From Miscanthus floridulus (taxonomy: Eukaryota; Streptophyta; Magnoliopsida; Poales; Poaceae), in NCBI RefSeq assembly GCF_019320115.1, contig NC_089598.1, forward strand, positions 79,734,570-79,798,569: a stretch of 64,000 nucleotides of DNA, written 5' to 3'. Made by a program: the position numbers and the translations under genes. The notes below the pieces were generated by a model. That model had not been told where the DNA came from. It saw only the letters and a program-made list of their open reading frames with translations, and ran no database searches. Of the stretch, positions 10,995 to 22,117 are shown in pieces (within the stretch, counting starts at the first letter, position 1; each line of letters opens with the position of its first letter).

Positions 10995-12390
10995 ATGAAC
11001 CTGAGGTCTGGTCATAGGAGCACCAGTGCTAGGATGGGCCATGGTCTTGGTGAAGACCAGGGCAAAAATGGTTGTGGCGATGATCATGGCAATGCCAACG
11101 GGAAAAGCCACGAGGCCCCACTCCTTGGTCCTCCTCCTTCGCCACCACCACCACCTCCGATGACCTATGCCAAGATGATGGCTGAGATGTTGGCTACTTG
11201 TCGTGAGTCAGCCCATGCCCTAGATATGCTGGCACAAGCTATTGGTGGCTTCGCTCGTGGAGGCCCCGATGGTAATGGCGGGAACGGGGTTGGTGCCTAT
11301 GGTCCTAAGAGGTCCTATTCCTATTAGGACTTTTTGGGGACACACCCACCCATGTTCATGCCGACTGCTGTGCCTCTGAACACGAAGCATTGGCTTCGTA
11401 TTCTGGAGCAGAAGTTTCAACTGCTCAATGTGACTAACGAGTAGAAGGTGCATTTTGCCAGCACAACAACTTTCAATGCTATGCAGCCTGTCGACCACCA
11501 TGTGACTTGGCAGGAGTTTACCACTACTTTTTGTCAGTACTATATTACTGCTAGTTTGCTGAACAGGAAGTTGTCTGAGTTTCTTGAGCTGAAGCAAGGA
11601 AACATGACTATGAGGGAGTATGTGAACAAGTTCAACCATCTTGTACAATATGCGGGGACTCATGTGGATACTGATGAGAACAAGATGGGTCATTTCAATC
11701 ATGGTCTCTCTTGCATCTTGCAAGAGAAGTTATATATAGGGGCTATAAGACCTTTAGTGTTTTGATGAATGCTGCCATTGCTATGGAGAGACTTCAGCGT
11801 GACTCTCAGGCTGAGTGGAAGCGCAAGAGGATGATCACTGGGTCTTCTAGTCACCCACAGCCTTAGAAGGTATAGGTTGTGAGGAGGGTGTCCTATCACT
11901 CTCTAGGTGCATAGTCATCTTGCCAGACTCAGTAGACTCACTAGGCACCTCCCACTCAATACCGTGCACCTACTCAGCAAGTGCAGCAGCCTCAGGGACA
12001 ACAGGTTCTGCCTCATTGAGGATAGGGGAACAAGCCGAGTGCTTGTTTCAAGTGTGGCAAGGAAGGTCACTATGCCCAAGAGTGCCCTCAGAATCAACCT
12101 CCCTAGTCTTCTTAGCCTTCAGTCAACTCTCATTTGGTCAAGAGGACTATCATTAGGAAGAAGGTGCCCATAAGCTACCCAGGATAGGTTAACTTCACTG
12201 AGGCTGAGGGGATTCCGCAAGGAGAGCCAATGATGGCCGGTATGTTCACCATTGATTCCCACCCAGCATATGTATTATTTGATTCGGGTGCATCACATTC
12301 ATTCATGAGTATGGAGTTTGCACAAAGGTACAATATATCTACTATTGCTATTCCTATTGCCTATAGAATTCGAACCCCCGGTGTGTAGTT
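10995..12390 (+). pseudogene. Ty3/gypsy gag and protease region (degenerate)
   Basis: The gag starts MNLRSGHRSTSARMG at 10995. It includes a Retrotrans_gag region (VTWQEFTTTFCQYY, LLNRKLSEFLELKQG, MREYVNKFNHLVQYAG) and a complete CCHC knuckle CFKCGKEGHYAQECP at about 12047-12091. The protease motif is YVLFDSGASHSFM near 12275. Stops at 11325 (SYSY*DFLGTHPP) and 11442 (TNE*KV) and a cluster in the Gln-rich linker at 11860-12020 are almost all TAG where Gln is expected. One frameshift lies near 11740. It encoded the capsid/nucleocapsid and protease. Confidence 0.9.
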
Positions 12391-12499
12391 GTGCGTTAAA
12401 ACTTGAATGGACAAGTGAGACTAGTGCTAGCAACTCACTCTTATTGTCTCCAGTTCATGGTGCTACCTGGGCAAGGCATAGATGCAATTCTAGGAATGA

Positions 12500-14010
12500 A
12501 CTGATTGAGAAACTATGGGGTAGTCTTGAACCTTAGGCAAAGAATTGTTGAGTTGAAGCTTCCTTCTTCTGAGGATAGAATGTCTCTCCTTATGTCTTCA
12601 GTTTCCACCCTACCAGTTATTGCTCATACTGAAGCCTCTCCTGACCTTGCCTCTATTCCTATGGTCTATGAGTTTCAGATGTCTTTCCTGAAGATCTACC
12701 TGGGTTACCACTAGACCAGGATATGGAGTTTGCCATTGAGTTAGAACCTGGTACTACTCCTGTTTTATGGTGTCCTTACCGCATGGCTCCAAAGGAATTG
12801 GCTGAGATGAAGAAATAGTTAGAGGAATTGTTGGAGAAGGGATTCATCTGTCCAAGTTCTTCACCATGGGGTTGTCCAGGTATTTTTGTGAAGAAGAAGG
12901 ACTGCACTCTTTAGATGTGTGTGGATTATCGCCCTCTCAACACGGTAACCATTAAGAATAAGTATCATTAACCTCATATTGATACTTTGTTTGATCAGTT
13001 GGCTGGTGCCAAGCTGATTTCAAAGATTGATCTTTATTCTGGGTATCACCAAATTAAGATCTGGCCACAAGATATACCAAAGACAGCTTTCTATACTAGG
13101 TATGGGCTCTATGAATACCTAGTCATGTCTTTTGGTCTCACCAATGCTCCTGCATTCTTCATGTACCTCATGAATTTAGTCTTCATGCCAGAGTTAGACA
13201 AGTTTGTAGTGGTGTTTATTGATGACGTATTGATATATTCTAAGAACAATGAGGAGCATGAACAACATCTTCGCATAGTCCTGACCCGATTGCGGGAACA
13301 CAAGCTGTATGCCAAATTCAGCAAGTGTGAGTTTTGGTTGGATCGAGTACAGTTTGTGGGACATGTCCTAATACCTAAAGGCATCTCTATGGATCCTGGT
13401 AAGGTGTAGGATGTGTTAAATTGGAAATCTTCAAAGTTAGTGCATCAGATTAATTAGTTTCCTAGTCTTGCTGGTTATTATCGGCGCTTCATCCCTGAGT
13501 TCTCCCAAATAGCTCAACCGATGACCAAGTTGCTCTAGAAGGATGTCAAGTTTGTATAGAGTTCGGCTTATGAAGAAGCTTTCTAAGCCCTGAAGAAGTT
13601 TCTTACCTCTGCTCCTATTCTTGCCCAACCAGATGTTAATAGGCCATTTGATGTGTATTGTGATGCCTCTTGGACTGGATTGGGTTGTGTGCTTATGCAA
13701 GGTGGATGTGTGATCGCTTATGCTTTATGTTAGCTGAAAAAGCATGAGTTGAATTATCCCACCCATGATTTAGAGCTGGCCGTAGTTGTGCATGCTTAAA
13801 AAATTTGGAGACATTACCTATTGGGAAATAAAGTATACATTTTTATGGATCACAAGAGCCTCAAATATATTTTTACTCAATCTGAGTTGAATATAAGGCG
13901 ACAGAGGTGGCTTGAGTTAATCAAAGATTATAACTTAGAAGTTCATTATCACCCTAGAAAAGCTAATGTGGTGGTTGATGCCTTAAGTCGGAATTCACAT
14001 CAAGTTGAAG
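12500..14010 (+). pseudogene. Ty3/gypsy reverse transcriptase and RNase H (degenerate)
   Basis: RT blocks read in order: [47 protein letters not shown], the catalytic [11 protein letters not shown] near 13213, and [12 protein letters not shown]. RNase H follows with FDVYCDAS near 13650, HDLELAVVVHA and MDHKSLKYIF. The frame is mostly intact, but there are TAG stops near 12817, 12913, 13407, 13536, 13555 and 13731 and a TAA near 13585, mostly at Gln or Trp positions. Not functional. Confidence 0.9.
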
Positions 14011-15512
14011 AAGAATCCTTATCTCTCAACCATTCTGAGGTGTTAGCCCATATTGCTCTAGTCTTGGATTTACTTGAGCAAATTATTATAGAGCAAAGGC
14101 AAGATGCTTCAGAAATTCCACATATCAAGAAGTTAATTGCCGAAGGGTGTGGTCCTCATTTAAGTATTGATGATCGAGGTGTGGTGAAGTTCAAGAACCG
14201 ATTGGTGGTTCCCTCAAGTGATGAGCTTTGGAGAAAAATTTTGGATGAAGCCCACAACTCCAAATTATCCATTCATCCAGGAAGTAACAAGATGTATCAT
14301 GATTTCTGTCACTTGTATTGGTGGCCAAATATGAAACAGGATATTACCCAATACATCTTAGAATGTGACATTTGTGGAAGGGTTAAGGCGGACCATATGC
14401 ATACGCCTGGATTTCTATATCCCTTGCCTATCCCTATTTGGAAATGGGAGGATATTTCCATGGACTTTGTTGTGGGTTTGCCCCACACGGCAAAGGGGTA
14501 TGACTCTATTTGGGTCATTGTGGATCGCCTTACCAAGTCCGCTCATCTCTTTTTGGTGGATACAAGGTATTCAACCAAGAAGTATGCTAAGTTGTATTTT
14601 GATATTGTTGTGACCCTACATGGAGTTCCTCTTACCATTGTTTCCGATAGAGGGTCAGTCTTTGTGTCTCGCTTCTAGGAGCAACTCTAGAAATGTCTTG
14701 GTACTCGTCTCCTCAGAAGTTTAGCTTATCACCCGCAAACTGATGGTTAGACAGAAAGGGTCAATCAAGTACTTGAAGACATGTTGAGAGCTTGTGTCAT
14801 TTCTTATCCAGAAAAATGGGACAAATGCTTGACTTTAGCTGAGTTTTCCTATAACAATAGCTATCAAGAGAGCATTCGAATGGCACCGTTCGAGGCCCTA
14901 TATGGTAAGAAATGTAGGATACCTCTTAACTAGGTTGAAGTGGGTCACCGTGGGTACTTTAGACCTGATTTCATAAAGGAAGCAAGAGAGCAGGTCAGTG
15001 TTATTTAGAGTCATTTGAAAGCAACCTAGAACCATCAGAAAGCTTATGCGGACAAGAGGAGAAGGCCCTTGCAGTTTGAAGTTGGTGACCATGTGTACCT
15101 AAAGGTATCCCTGATGAGAGGTGTGCATCGGTTTGGAGTCCATGGAAAGTTAGCTCCTCGTTATGTTGGACCTTATAAAATTTTGGAGCGGTGTGGTTCT
15201 GTTGCTTATCGTCTCCAACTTCTAGATATTTTATCAGCAGTCCATAATGTTTTCCATGTCTCTTAGCTAAAAAAGGTTTGCGAGTTCCCAATGAAGTGGT
15301 GGAAATTGAAGGACTCCCTCTCCAACCTGATTTTTCTTATATTGAGCATCCCGTCAAAATCTTGGATGAAAAACAGAGAGTCACTAGGAACAAAGTGGTG
15401 AAATTTTATAAAGTCCAGTGCAAAAATCATTCGTAGGACGAAGCAACTTGGGAACAAGAGAGTTATATGCTAGAGCATTATCCTCGTCTTCTCCCCAAAG
15501 TATCGAGGTAAT
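14011..15512 (+). pseudogene. Ty3/gypsy integrase and chromodomain-like C-terminus (degenerate)
   Basis: The N-terminal zinc-binding segment (IHPGSNKMYHDF, then CDICGRVKADH) precedes the core with WEDISMDFVVGLP (first Asp) and LTIVSDRGSVF (second Asp). The third catalytic acid is in the TERVNQ segment near 14750. The C-terminal GVHGKLAPRYVGPY motif and an EATWEQES chromodomain-like segment end near 15510. TAG stops occur at about 14677, 14692, 14748, 14931, 15006, 15027, 15265 and 15434. A chromodomain is characteristic of chromoviruses. Confidence 0.9.
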
Positions 15513-15605
15513 GGGTTAAGTAAAAGTTTATTTCTTACCCCTTTTCCCACACTAGGTATAAACATGAATCTCAGGACGAGATTCTGTTTAAAGGGGGGGG
15601 AGAGC

Positions 15606-18600
15606 TGTAACACCCTCAGTGTTACGCCCTAAACAAATTACCAAACCATGCCATGAGCATCATGTTTATGTGATAATGCATGTGATGGAAGGTGTAGATA
15701 ATATTTTTGTAACTTTTGATGATCAATAAAAATGTTAAATGATAAGCTATTCCATAACTCATATGTATTAAGTAGGGTTTAAAACTAATTTTAATTGAAC
15801 AAAAATACTATAGAACATATATGTGGCGCTTAAATAAAGTTTGGAATATGAACTTTGTAGATGACAATGAAATACTTGCTTTGGAAAATAACATTGCTAG
15901 CCAACATTTCTAATAGACTAGAAATGTAACTTGGAATCAAATTCAGCTCATAGACTTAGAAGATTTTTAAGTATATAGACAGCTAGACAATGCCATGTTT
16001 GGCAATTTATTTTGCAAAATCGGGTTAAGAATAGGTTTTATGTTTTAGCTTGGTTTGGTAGTTTCATATGCCATCTTGAGCATGGTGAAGATGGTTTAGG
16101 TCTAGAAGCAACCGTTTAGTTGTTATAGGTGCTTTAAAATATGTGCATGACACGTTCTTGGGTTGGTTGGTTGGGTGGACGTGGTCACCACGCTTGGGCG
16201 CACAACGTCGCCGTGCTGGTCGCTCGCTTGTGCGCGTGCTGCCATGCGTGGCCAACCGTGGTTGCCTCTGGCCTGGTTGCCACTAGCCTCTACTGTGCGG
16301 AGCCACCACCGCTGCTTACATGGCCGTGCGGCACTACTGGCTGTCCAGTCATGCTACCACACTACCGACCCGCCCCGTGCCGCGACATAGTCGCTGCCGG
16401 TGTCGTTGCCTCACCGTCACATTCATGCTTCTCTTTGCACCTCTATGCCGCTGCTGGCCTTGTTCGAGGCCACCACTGCCGCATGCACGTGGCCGTGTTC
16501 ACCGTTGCCTTGCCATTTATGGTGCTACGCCGCGTGGGCCATGGCCGGTCGGGGACACGCACGCTTGTCCTTTGCTTCTGTGCGCATGCCTTCCCGGTTG
16601 CGCCAAGCATGTCCCACCAAGGCCAGGCCGTGCTGTGCCACCTACCAGCCCATCTCTCTCTCTCTGCTGCCACCGTTAAAGTCACGCCCCTCACAATTGA
16701 CTAGCGAGTGGTCATCTCCTTTCAATTCAGCGCGCCTGTGTCTTCACCATGAAGTCCTCTTGCTGTCTGACCCCACCCTGCCTTGAATGGCGCCCGGTCG
16801 AGCTCCAATTTGGCTTTTTCCCGCTGCCGTGCCGATAAGGCCGCATCCGGCCATGGATGAGGGCAACCCTCCTACCGTCCCTCTCGAGTCAATTCACCTG
16901 CACCACTAGTTTTGCCTTGCCTCCATCTCTACCTTGCGCACGCCAGTGGAACTGCTACTACCTCCCCGTCACCACTGATGAGATCATGCCACCATGGTGT
17001 GCCGCTGCACGGCTCGGCCACACGTGGCCACACCTCCTCTACCATCCTCCACCCCAACCATCACCTTAGCTAGGTCCATGGTAGTCTACTGATGCTCCCT
17101 CGCTAGCCAGTTAGGTTCTTAGGTGCTCTAGATCATCGGGGCAGCTGCACCACCACCGCGGACGACCGTGCATCACTGTAGCTCGCTCTAGCATGTCCCG
17201 CCGCCATGTGTTGCTGCTTGGTGTAGGTGGTTGGACCGTAGTTGAAGGTCGGCCCGACCGATGGGCCAGCGCGAGCCTCTGGTGGCCGGCATGGTCGCGC
17301 CGTGTCATCGCCCGCCACGCCGTCGTGCGCTGAGTCGCTGGGGGTGCACGCGGGTGAATTAGGGAAAAGTCAGGGGGTTAAGTGAGAAGGTTTGAGAGAG
17401 GAGAAAATAGTGTTGGTACTTGTAAATTGGGAGGAGTTTGAGGTCTCTTTTGCCAAATCTCCAACATGCGTGGGACTCCCCCGCCGTGGGCTGGCCTCGC
17501 GTGGGCCACGCCAGCGGGCCATTGCGCGCGCTGTGTCACTCGGGCCACGCGTGTGGGCCATGCGGGAGATTTAGTTTTCTTTTTCATAAGGAATTAGCAA
17601 TCGTTTTCTAAATTGATTTTTGAGCTGATCTTTGGTAAATCATATAAAATCATGTAGGTGTCAAAAAATTATGAAACAAATTTTGTTAGGTTTCTAAAAT
17701 TGTGCTCTATCGGTTGGTGTATTTAGTTCATGTTTATACGTGTTGAGATTAGGAGCTATTAAATCGTTTGAGGATGCTTAATAATATTAAGTTAATTATG
17801 GTAGAAATTTTTGTGGTAAATTGGTGATAGATTTAGTCCTAAAAATTTTATAATAGATTCATTGTATTATTATGTGCTCACTATAATTTTTGTAGCCTTA
17901 GAATAGACTAAGCATTAGAGTAGTTAAATGCTCTTTATTTCAATATACATTAAAACATTAGTAGAAATAAAGATATACCCTTAAATTGCAAAACTGAGTG
18001 TTTGTTAGTTGAATCTAACACCTTGCTTGATGAAGATGATAGTTAGCTTAGCATCTTAGTCATTAGAGCTAGTTTAGTAGCTTGGTATGCACATTCTTAG
18101 TCTAAAGAGTTGCTGTTGCCTGAATGCGAAGTGTTGCATCATCATCGCATGCATGTAGAGAACGAGTTGGCGAAGATCGTGACCACCGGCGATCATGAGT
18201 TTGAGGAGATCGTCGAGGAGTACGAGGAGGAGATTCTCGTGCAGGAGAAAGTCGCGGAGCCACCACTGACTAACTCAGCTGACACCACGCCTGTCCAAGG
18301 CAAGCCCCGGTGCATAACCTCTATTTTATAATTCACCATATATATATATATGTTGTGCATTTACGCTACAGGAATTTTATAGAAACCACATGCATAGATA
18401 CATTTGTCCTAAGAGTCTTACTAGTGCAGGTTCGAGTAGATGCTATGCTTAGGTCATCGGTAGCGTGAGTAACCTACCGTTGCTCACAATAGGGGATTAT
18501 TATTACTCTCATAATAAAATGATGAAAGGAAAAATGGATACAGGGTAGGGATATGGTATGGGTATTGGTGGATGTAACAGGTTGTGTCCCACGGCCAATG

Positions 18601-21573
18601 GGGCTTAGCTTGGTTACACTGTTTTCCCTGTTCGTGTCACTTAAGGACCGTACATTGCTGTGGATGGTAGTCAGGTCACAGACTTATTATCCTAAGCACA
18701 TACTTGCTTATGGGAGCGGAAAGGCTTTGTTAGAGTAACTAGGAATACTACCACATTGTCTAACCACGTGAGGTGTTAGTCCTATGTACTCTATATAATC
18801 AGCCCATGAGGCCTAATGCAATATAACATAATCTCCACCAATTATATTCTCCTTCATGGTATCATTCGTCTAGGTTTAGATCCTAACCCTAGCCACCGCC
18901 GCTTCCGCACCGCGCGCCCCCGGGGAGAAATCAATCTCTGCCGAGGGCAGCGCCACCTCTTTAGGCACTGGATCCTATTGATCTCATGCCCTCTTCGTCG
19001 TCGTCAAGTGGCAGATCAGGTCTTCTCGCGACGCTGCGCTACCTCGCCGCCCTCTCCGCGCTTGCTGTGGAGGATGCTGGGTGTCGCCCCATCCCGCGCC
19101 GCCGTGGTGGTGGCCCGGGCATATCGACCCCAACACCGTGCCGCCATGGTGGCGGCCGGCCAATCTGTGTCATCCGCGTGCGACCTCGCGTGACCATGAC
19201 CCGCCGTGTGCCCCACCCCGTCTGACTCCGGCAGCTCATGCCGTGAGCTAGGACAAACCGCACTGAGGTGCACTATTGCCAAGGTACACCTGATCCGTTG
19301 CTGCTGTATCTTTTTGGTTTGCCCGATCACTGATCGGGATTGAGTCACCCATCGCCAGTCGACTGACATCGACTGCAATGACATCTACATCTTCAACTGT
19401 GCGGCCTAGCCGGGGTAGGCGATGCCAAGGGGATGCCTTCCCACATCGCTTCTCGGTCATTCAGTCCGCTTGTCTACATTGTTGGTTCGTCATCACCACC
19501 ACAGATCGGGACGCCTCCGTCGGTTTCTTCCATCATCACTCCACCTCGCGCGTACTCGGTCCATACAACCGATTATGCGCGATCCACCTGGCTCCCATGA
19601 CGTCCATCGCCGAGTACTATGCGCATCTTCTCCAAGCAACAGGGTTGCTGGCTTGCTGCCGTGTCACCTCGTCGGGCTGCAGCACCGCCGCCCGTGTGTC
19701 CGCTTCACCGTTGCATCTACATCACCGTCCCCTGTGCATCAACGACTGTACTGCGCACTCTTTGCTGCGCCATCTGTCTGCACAAGGTCTTTGTCCTGCT
19801 GATTAGGTCTTCGTCATCGAGCTGCCGCTACCTACGCCATCGCTGGGCCATGCTTGCCAGTCGCACCCCTCGCATTGTCACTGAGCCCTGCTCGTCGATG
19901 CGTCTACTCTCGCACTCTCGCACTACTTCTTCTTCGTCCAGCTCAACCACGTCGATAGCATCACCGTGGTTGGGGCCCTCTACCTTGTACACTCGGTATT
20001 GCCAACACCGACGCGTGCTTTTGTCCCCGATGCGTTGCTGGGACTGGCAAACCCAGCCCACGCCTCGGCGCATAAGTGGCTTGACTGCATCGACTTTGGC
20101 ATCGACCCTCCTGTTCCTACCCCATCTACCTCGACTGCGTCATTGCCTTTCTTCTACATCTACGACGGCCTTGACTACGTTGACTTCGGCATCACCCCCT
20201 TCCATGATGACTGCCTCGATGCGTCTCTATCATCATCATGGTGCCCCTCGCGCGCCTACAGCTCCATCGATATTGCAATCCGACCACAACTATGTCGACC
20301 TCGACTATCTTCAGCACGGCTTCTTCGACCACGGCTATTGCGCCCTCACGCTCGGCTACCTCGACATCAGCACAAAGGGCTACCGCCTTGCATGAGGACT
20401 CATCAGCTTCTTCTCCAACCACATCATATGCGCCGCATCGACTGTTATGACTGCAGGGGATATTAGCTTCAGCTTCTTCTCCAGTCTCACCGTCTGCGGT
20501 GCTCCCGCTGTGACTGCGGGGGGATGTTAGAGTAACTAGGAATAGTACCACATTATCTAACCACGTGAGGTATTAGTCCTATGTACTCTATATAATCAAC
20601 CCATGAGGCCCAATGCAATATAACACAATCTCCACCAATTATATTCTCCTTCAGGCTCGTTACGCTCTTATCGTGGGTTTCGGCTCTTTTCGGACCGACT
20701 GATTGGAGGTAGGGAAAGGTGGAGGTCTAAGCACCATACTGAGACCAGATCTCAAGTGTGGGGGCTTAGAGTCCAAGTTTGGACAAGGACCTAGACCCAG
20801 TGATAGGAGTGAAATGGGTTGGTCTTGTTTGTGCCTGGGGTACAAACGGGGCGTGTTCGAGGCACCCAGCTAGGATACATTAGTTCGTGAATCGTCATTT
20901 CTGTGAGACAGTACGACTTGGCTATGGTCTAGCATCGTAGTAAGAAACGTAAGATGAAAGATGGTGAAATGGTTCTGATTGCTTAACCCTTGCTTGAAAG
21001 TAGAACATGGGCTTACCTAGAATGGTTAGCTAATGAAGTAATTATGATTGCTAATAAAACTTGACTGTAAGGATGAACTATTAGTAATGCTTTCCGCAAA
21101 TAAAAAGAAAACAACAAACCCATTTTGCCTATCATATCCTTGAGAGTCGGAAAACTATTTCCACTAGTTGGGTAAGTCTTTGCGAGTACATTGTGTACTC
21201 AGGGTTTATTTTACCCCTGTTGTAGGTGCAGCTTGAGGAGTAGCTCTTGTGTGGAGCATTCTTCCGGTAAGCATAGATGGATCCTTGTATCATTTTTGCT
21301 AGATGTTTATCTTCATTCCATTGTTTAATTATCGCACTCTGAACTCTGGTATTGTAATAAATAATTTTCAAGAACTCTTGTTGTATAGAATGGACTAAGT
21401 ATTGTAAGCTTGTACTTATTATTGGATCCTGGCGGTAAAACATGGATTGTTTTGAGTTCTCCCTTGGGGTGTGCTCGACAGAACTATCCGATGTAGCTCA
21501 CTTTCAAGGTGCTTAGTGTCTAGTGAAAGACGAGTGCCTCCGAAAACGTGTTATTTCGGACGGTTCTACCATA
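15606..21573 (+). repeat. 3' LTR of the Ty3/gypsy element (about 4.0 kb plus TRIM insertion)
   Basis: It begins TGTAACACCCTCAGTGTTAC at 15606, after the purine tract. Its first 1.15 kb matches the 5' LTR. It continues through AT-rich and GC-rich sections, is interrupted by the TRIM-like element at 18728-20653, and ends near GGACGGTTCTACCATA. It contains a small acidic open frame (18110-18331, with EFEEIVEEYEEEILVQE). That frame is the only non-TRIM coding-like stretch here, and I assign it no function. Confidence 0.85.
18728..20653 (+). mobile_element. TRIM-like non-autonomous LTR retrotransposon (1,926 bp)
   Basis: Two direct repeats of 129 bp (18728-18856 and 20525-20653) begin TGTTAGAGTAACTAGGAATA and end TTCTCCTTCA. 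Directly after the first lies TGGTATCA, the classic initiator-Met tRNA primer-binding site. Directly before the second lies a purine tract (GCGGGGGGA). A TATA-like CTCTATATAATC lies inside each LTR. Flanks GGCTT (18723-18727) and GGCTC (20654-20658) look like a TSD with one change. The internal 1.7 kb is GC-rich with no RT or integrase. An open frame at 19966-20466 has two similar segments (CIDFGIDPP and YVDFGITPF), of unknown meaning. Confidence 0.88.
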
Positions 21574-21578
21574 GTTGT

Positions 21579-22117
21579 TCAGCAACAGATAGTACTTCAC
21601 TTAGCTCAGAGTACTTGGTGTACTTTGAGTTCCTATGCTGCTGTTGCAGTACTATGTTGCTAGGGTGGAAGGTGGATAGAGTCTTCTCGATCATATCAAT
21701 GTCAGTGATCTTCTAGCCACATAGACGCAGTTTAGTCACAATCCTGTGCAAAGCAGAGTTGTACACTACCACAAACTTATAGTCTTGGAAGCATAGGTTG
21801 ATCTAGTCTTGCTGTGCTCTGGGGAGCACAATTGTTAGTTGTTGGTTGAAGCGGTCCTTCAGGGATTGCCATAAGACCAATGGACCCCTCTTCGTCATAT
21901 ACTCAGACTTCAAGTCTGGATGGAGATGGTGTCGCAGAAAGTGCAATGCCCTTGCTTTATCAGGCTTTGTGCGTTCATCCTTGCCAGCTTCAGGCTGGAC
22001 AATGGTATGATTGAGGCTCATGCCGTCAAGTTTGATCTCGACGTCGGTAGCCCAAGTGAGGTTGTTGCTGCCATCCACGGCAAGCGCTTCGAACTCCCTC
22101 TTTGCGATATCCGACAT
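21579..22117 (-). pseudogene. copia gag N-terminal part (UBN2-like)
   Basis: The minus strand from 22117 reads MSDIAKREFEALAVDGSNN, then LDGMSLNHTI, ARALHFLRHHLHPDLKSEYM and LKDRFNQQ, typical of copia gag (UBN2/Retrotran_gag_2). An AG just upstream (22118-22119) looks like a splice acceptor or leader junction. The frame is open to 21803 and degrades toward 21579, where the Ty3/gypsy TSD ends. The rest of the gene continues at 9604. Confidence 0.85.

Larger units (their letters stand above)
9610..21573 (+). mobile_element. Ty3/gypsy (chromovirus-like) LTR retrotransposon with nested TRIM element
   Basis: A plus-strand element with gag, protease, RT, RNase H, integrase and a chromodomain-like C-terminus, in Ty3/gypsy order. 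It is flanked by 5-bp duplications GTTGT (9605-9609 and 21574-21578). The LTRs begin TGTAACACCC at 9610 and TGTAACACCCTCAG at 15606. A polypurine tract (AAAGGGGGGGG, about 15590-15600) precedes the 3' LTR. The 5' LTR is truncated; the 3' LTR carries a TRIM-like insertion. The last base pair of the 3' LTR appears mutated (CCATA for CCACA). Its large LTRs suggest the Tekay/Del group, which is inference. Confidence 0.92.
3316..22117 (-). mobile_element. Ty1/copia retrotransposon, minus strand, interrupted and lacking its 5' LTR
   Basis: On the minus strand the domain order is gag (22117-21579 and 9604-9085), retropepsin, GAG-pre-integrase/integrase, reverse transcriptase, RNase H, then the 3' LTR at 3585-3316. 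Protease-integrase-RT order defines Ty1/copia. Two later insertions split it: a solo LTR (6526-8006) and a Ty3/gypsy element (9610-21573). Both are flanked by perfect 5-bp duplications, and the coding frame is continuous across the solo LTR. No second LTR was found beyond gag on the right, so the 5' LTR is deleted or unrecognisable. Confidence 0.9.
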
